From contig VXXH01000342.1 of assembly GCA_009835515.1 (NCBI GenBank), positions 1 through 6,579 on the forward strand: a stretch of 6,579 nucleotides of DNA, written 5' to 3'. The notes beneath the pieces are model-generated. The model was not told where the DNA came from. It saw only the letters and a program-made list of their open reading frames with translations, and did not search any database. The DNA comes from Candidatus Poribacteria bacterium (lineage in GTDB: Bacteria; Poribacteria; WGA-4E; WGA-3G). Of this stretch, positions 6,275 to 6,579 are shown piece by piece. Within the stretch, counting starts at the first letter, position 1, and every line of letters starts with the position of its first letter. The position numbers and the translations under genes were made by a program.

Positions 6275-6516
6275 TTGGGTAGAACGGCGTTGAGAAGTGG
6301 GATGTTGATAGACCAAACGCACCTGAAGGTTTCCAATATCCGGCCATATCTATTCAGGAACGTAGTGAAACCCAACTTTACACTGTCAGGGTCTCGGAAC
6401 CTTCAAAGCCAAGCGTTGGGTTTCACTCGGTCTCTGGTGGCTGTGGCGTATCTGGAGCGAGTTGTGTTTTTCTCTGATTTTTGGTTTTTTGGTGGCATCC
6501 GTTCTACCCAACCTAC
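6270..6516. mobile_element. Possible MITE-like or mosaic repeat element
   Basis: An 18-bp perfect inverted pair, GTAGGTTGGGTAGAACGG (6270-6287) and its reverse complement (6499-6516), bounds about 247 bp. Inside are a 13-bp pair, AGTGAAACCCAAC (6364-6376) with its complement (6415-6427), and a 9-bp pair with one extra base, GAAGGTTTCC (6325-6334) with GGAACCTTC (6396-6404). The two inner pairs interleave instead of nesting, as expected of fragments from several repeats joined together. I see no transposase. A non-autonomous element or decayed repeat is the best reading. Confidence 0.45.
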
Positions 6517-6535
6517 AAGACGATACAGTTTTTTC

Positions 6536-6579
6536 TTAAATTGACACCTATGGTGCGATTAGAAACCGCACCATAGGTG
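6536..6579. repeat. Palindromic repeat, copy 2, cut by window end
   Basis: The left arm TAAATTGACACCTATGGTGCG (6537-6557) is followed by the loop ATTAGAAAC and the right arm CGCACCATAGGTG, which reaches the last base. All 13 visible pairs of the stem are perfect. In copy 1 the right arm continues with TCAATTTA, which would complete a 21-bp perfect stem here. It has the same orientation as copy 1, about 320 bp away. Confidence 0.85.

Noticed and set aside
6275..6544. Plus-strand open frame of 89 codons
   Set aside because: It lies almost wholly inside the inverted-repeat mosaic and runs into the second palindrome. It has no Shine-Dalgarno sequence, and its peptide is a translation of repeat words, not a recognisable protein.

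Overview
All supported genes in this 6.6-kb window lie on the minus strand, so they read from right to left. The organism looks like an uncultured bacterium of the Candidatus Poribacteria type (sponge-associated or marine metagenome). That placement is an inference. It rests on a large membrane protein that I recognise as DUF6785/DUF6784-like, a family I associate with Poribacteria and Planctomycetes, and on intergenic repeats of the TGACAACTGATAAC type together with long palindromes. No marker gene in the window proves it.

Layout from right to left. Positions 6579-5865 hold accessory DNA: two copies of a roughly 50-bp palindrome (the second cut by the window end), a mosaic of inverted repeats between them, and a 66-codon remnant of the C-terminus of a type I restriction R subunit (hsdR). 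Positions 5864-5697 hold only repeat-like sequence. A strong sigma70-type promoter (TTGACT-17-TATGAT) then drives hflK (5630-4653). After a 169-bp gap comes hflC (4483-3521). These encode the two SPFH/prohibitin-family partners that surround the membrane protease FtsH. A secreted protein with a degenerate glutamine-amidotransferase-like fold follows (3401-2628), then a RibD/dihydrofolate-reductase-like protein (2547-2017), and finally an almost complete polytopic membrane protein of the DUF6785/DUF6784 type that runs off the left edge (1879 to 1).

hflK and hflC form one functional unit for membrane protein quality control. The other genes are co-directional, but 80-140 bp gaps separate them, so a single operon is possible but not shown.

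The most notable observation is an 18-codon stretch at 2628-2575, between the secreted-protein gene and the DHFR-like gene. It matches the last 18 codons of hflC in length, stop position and much of its sequence (DSERYGYLK against DSDLYGYLK). It looks like the tail of a lost second hflC copy. I see no complete novel defence or mobile system here. The right end shows a decayed restriction gene beside repeat elements.
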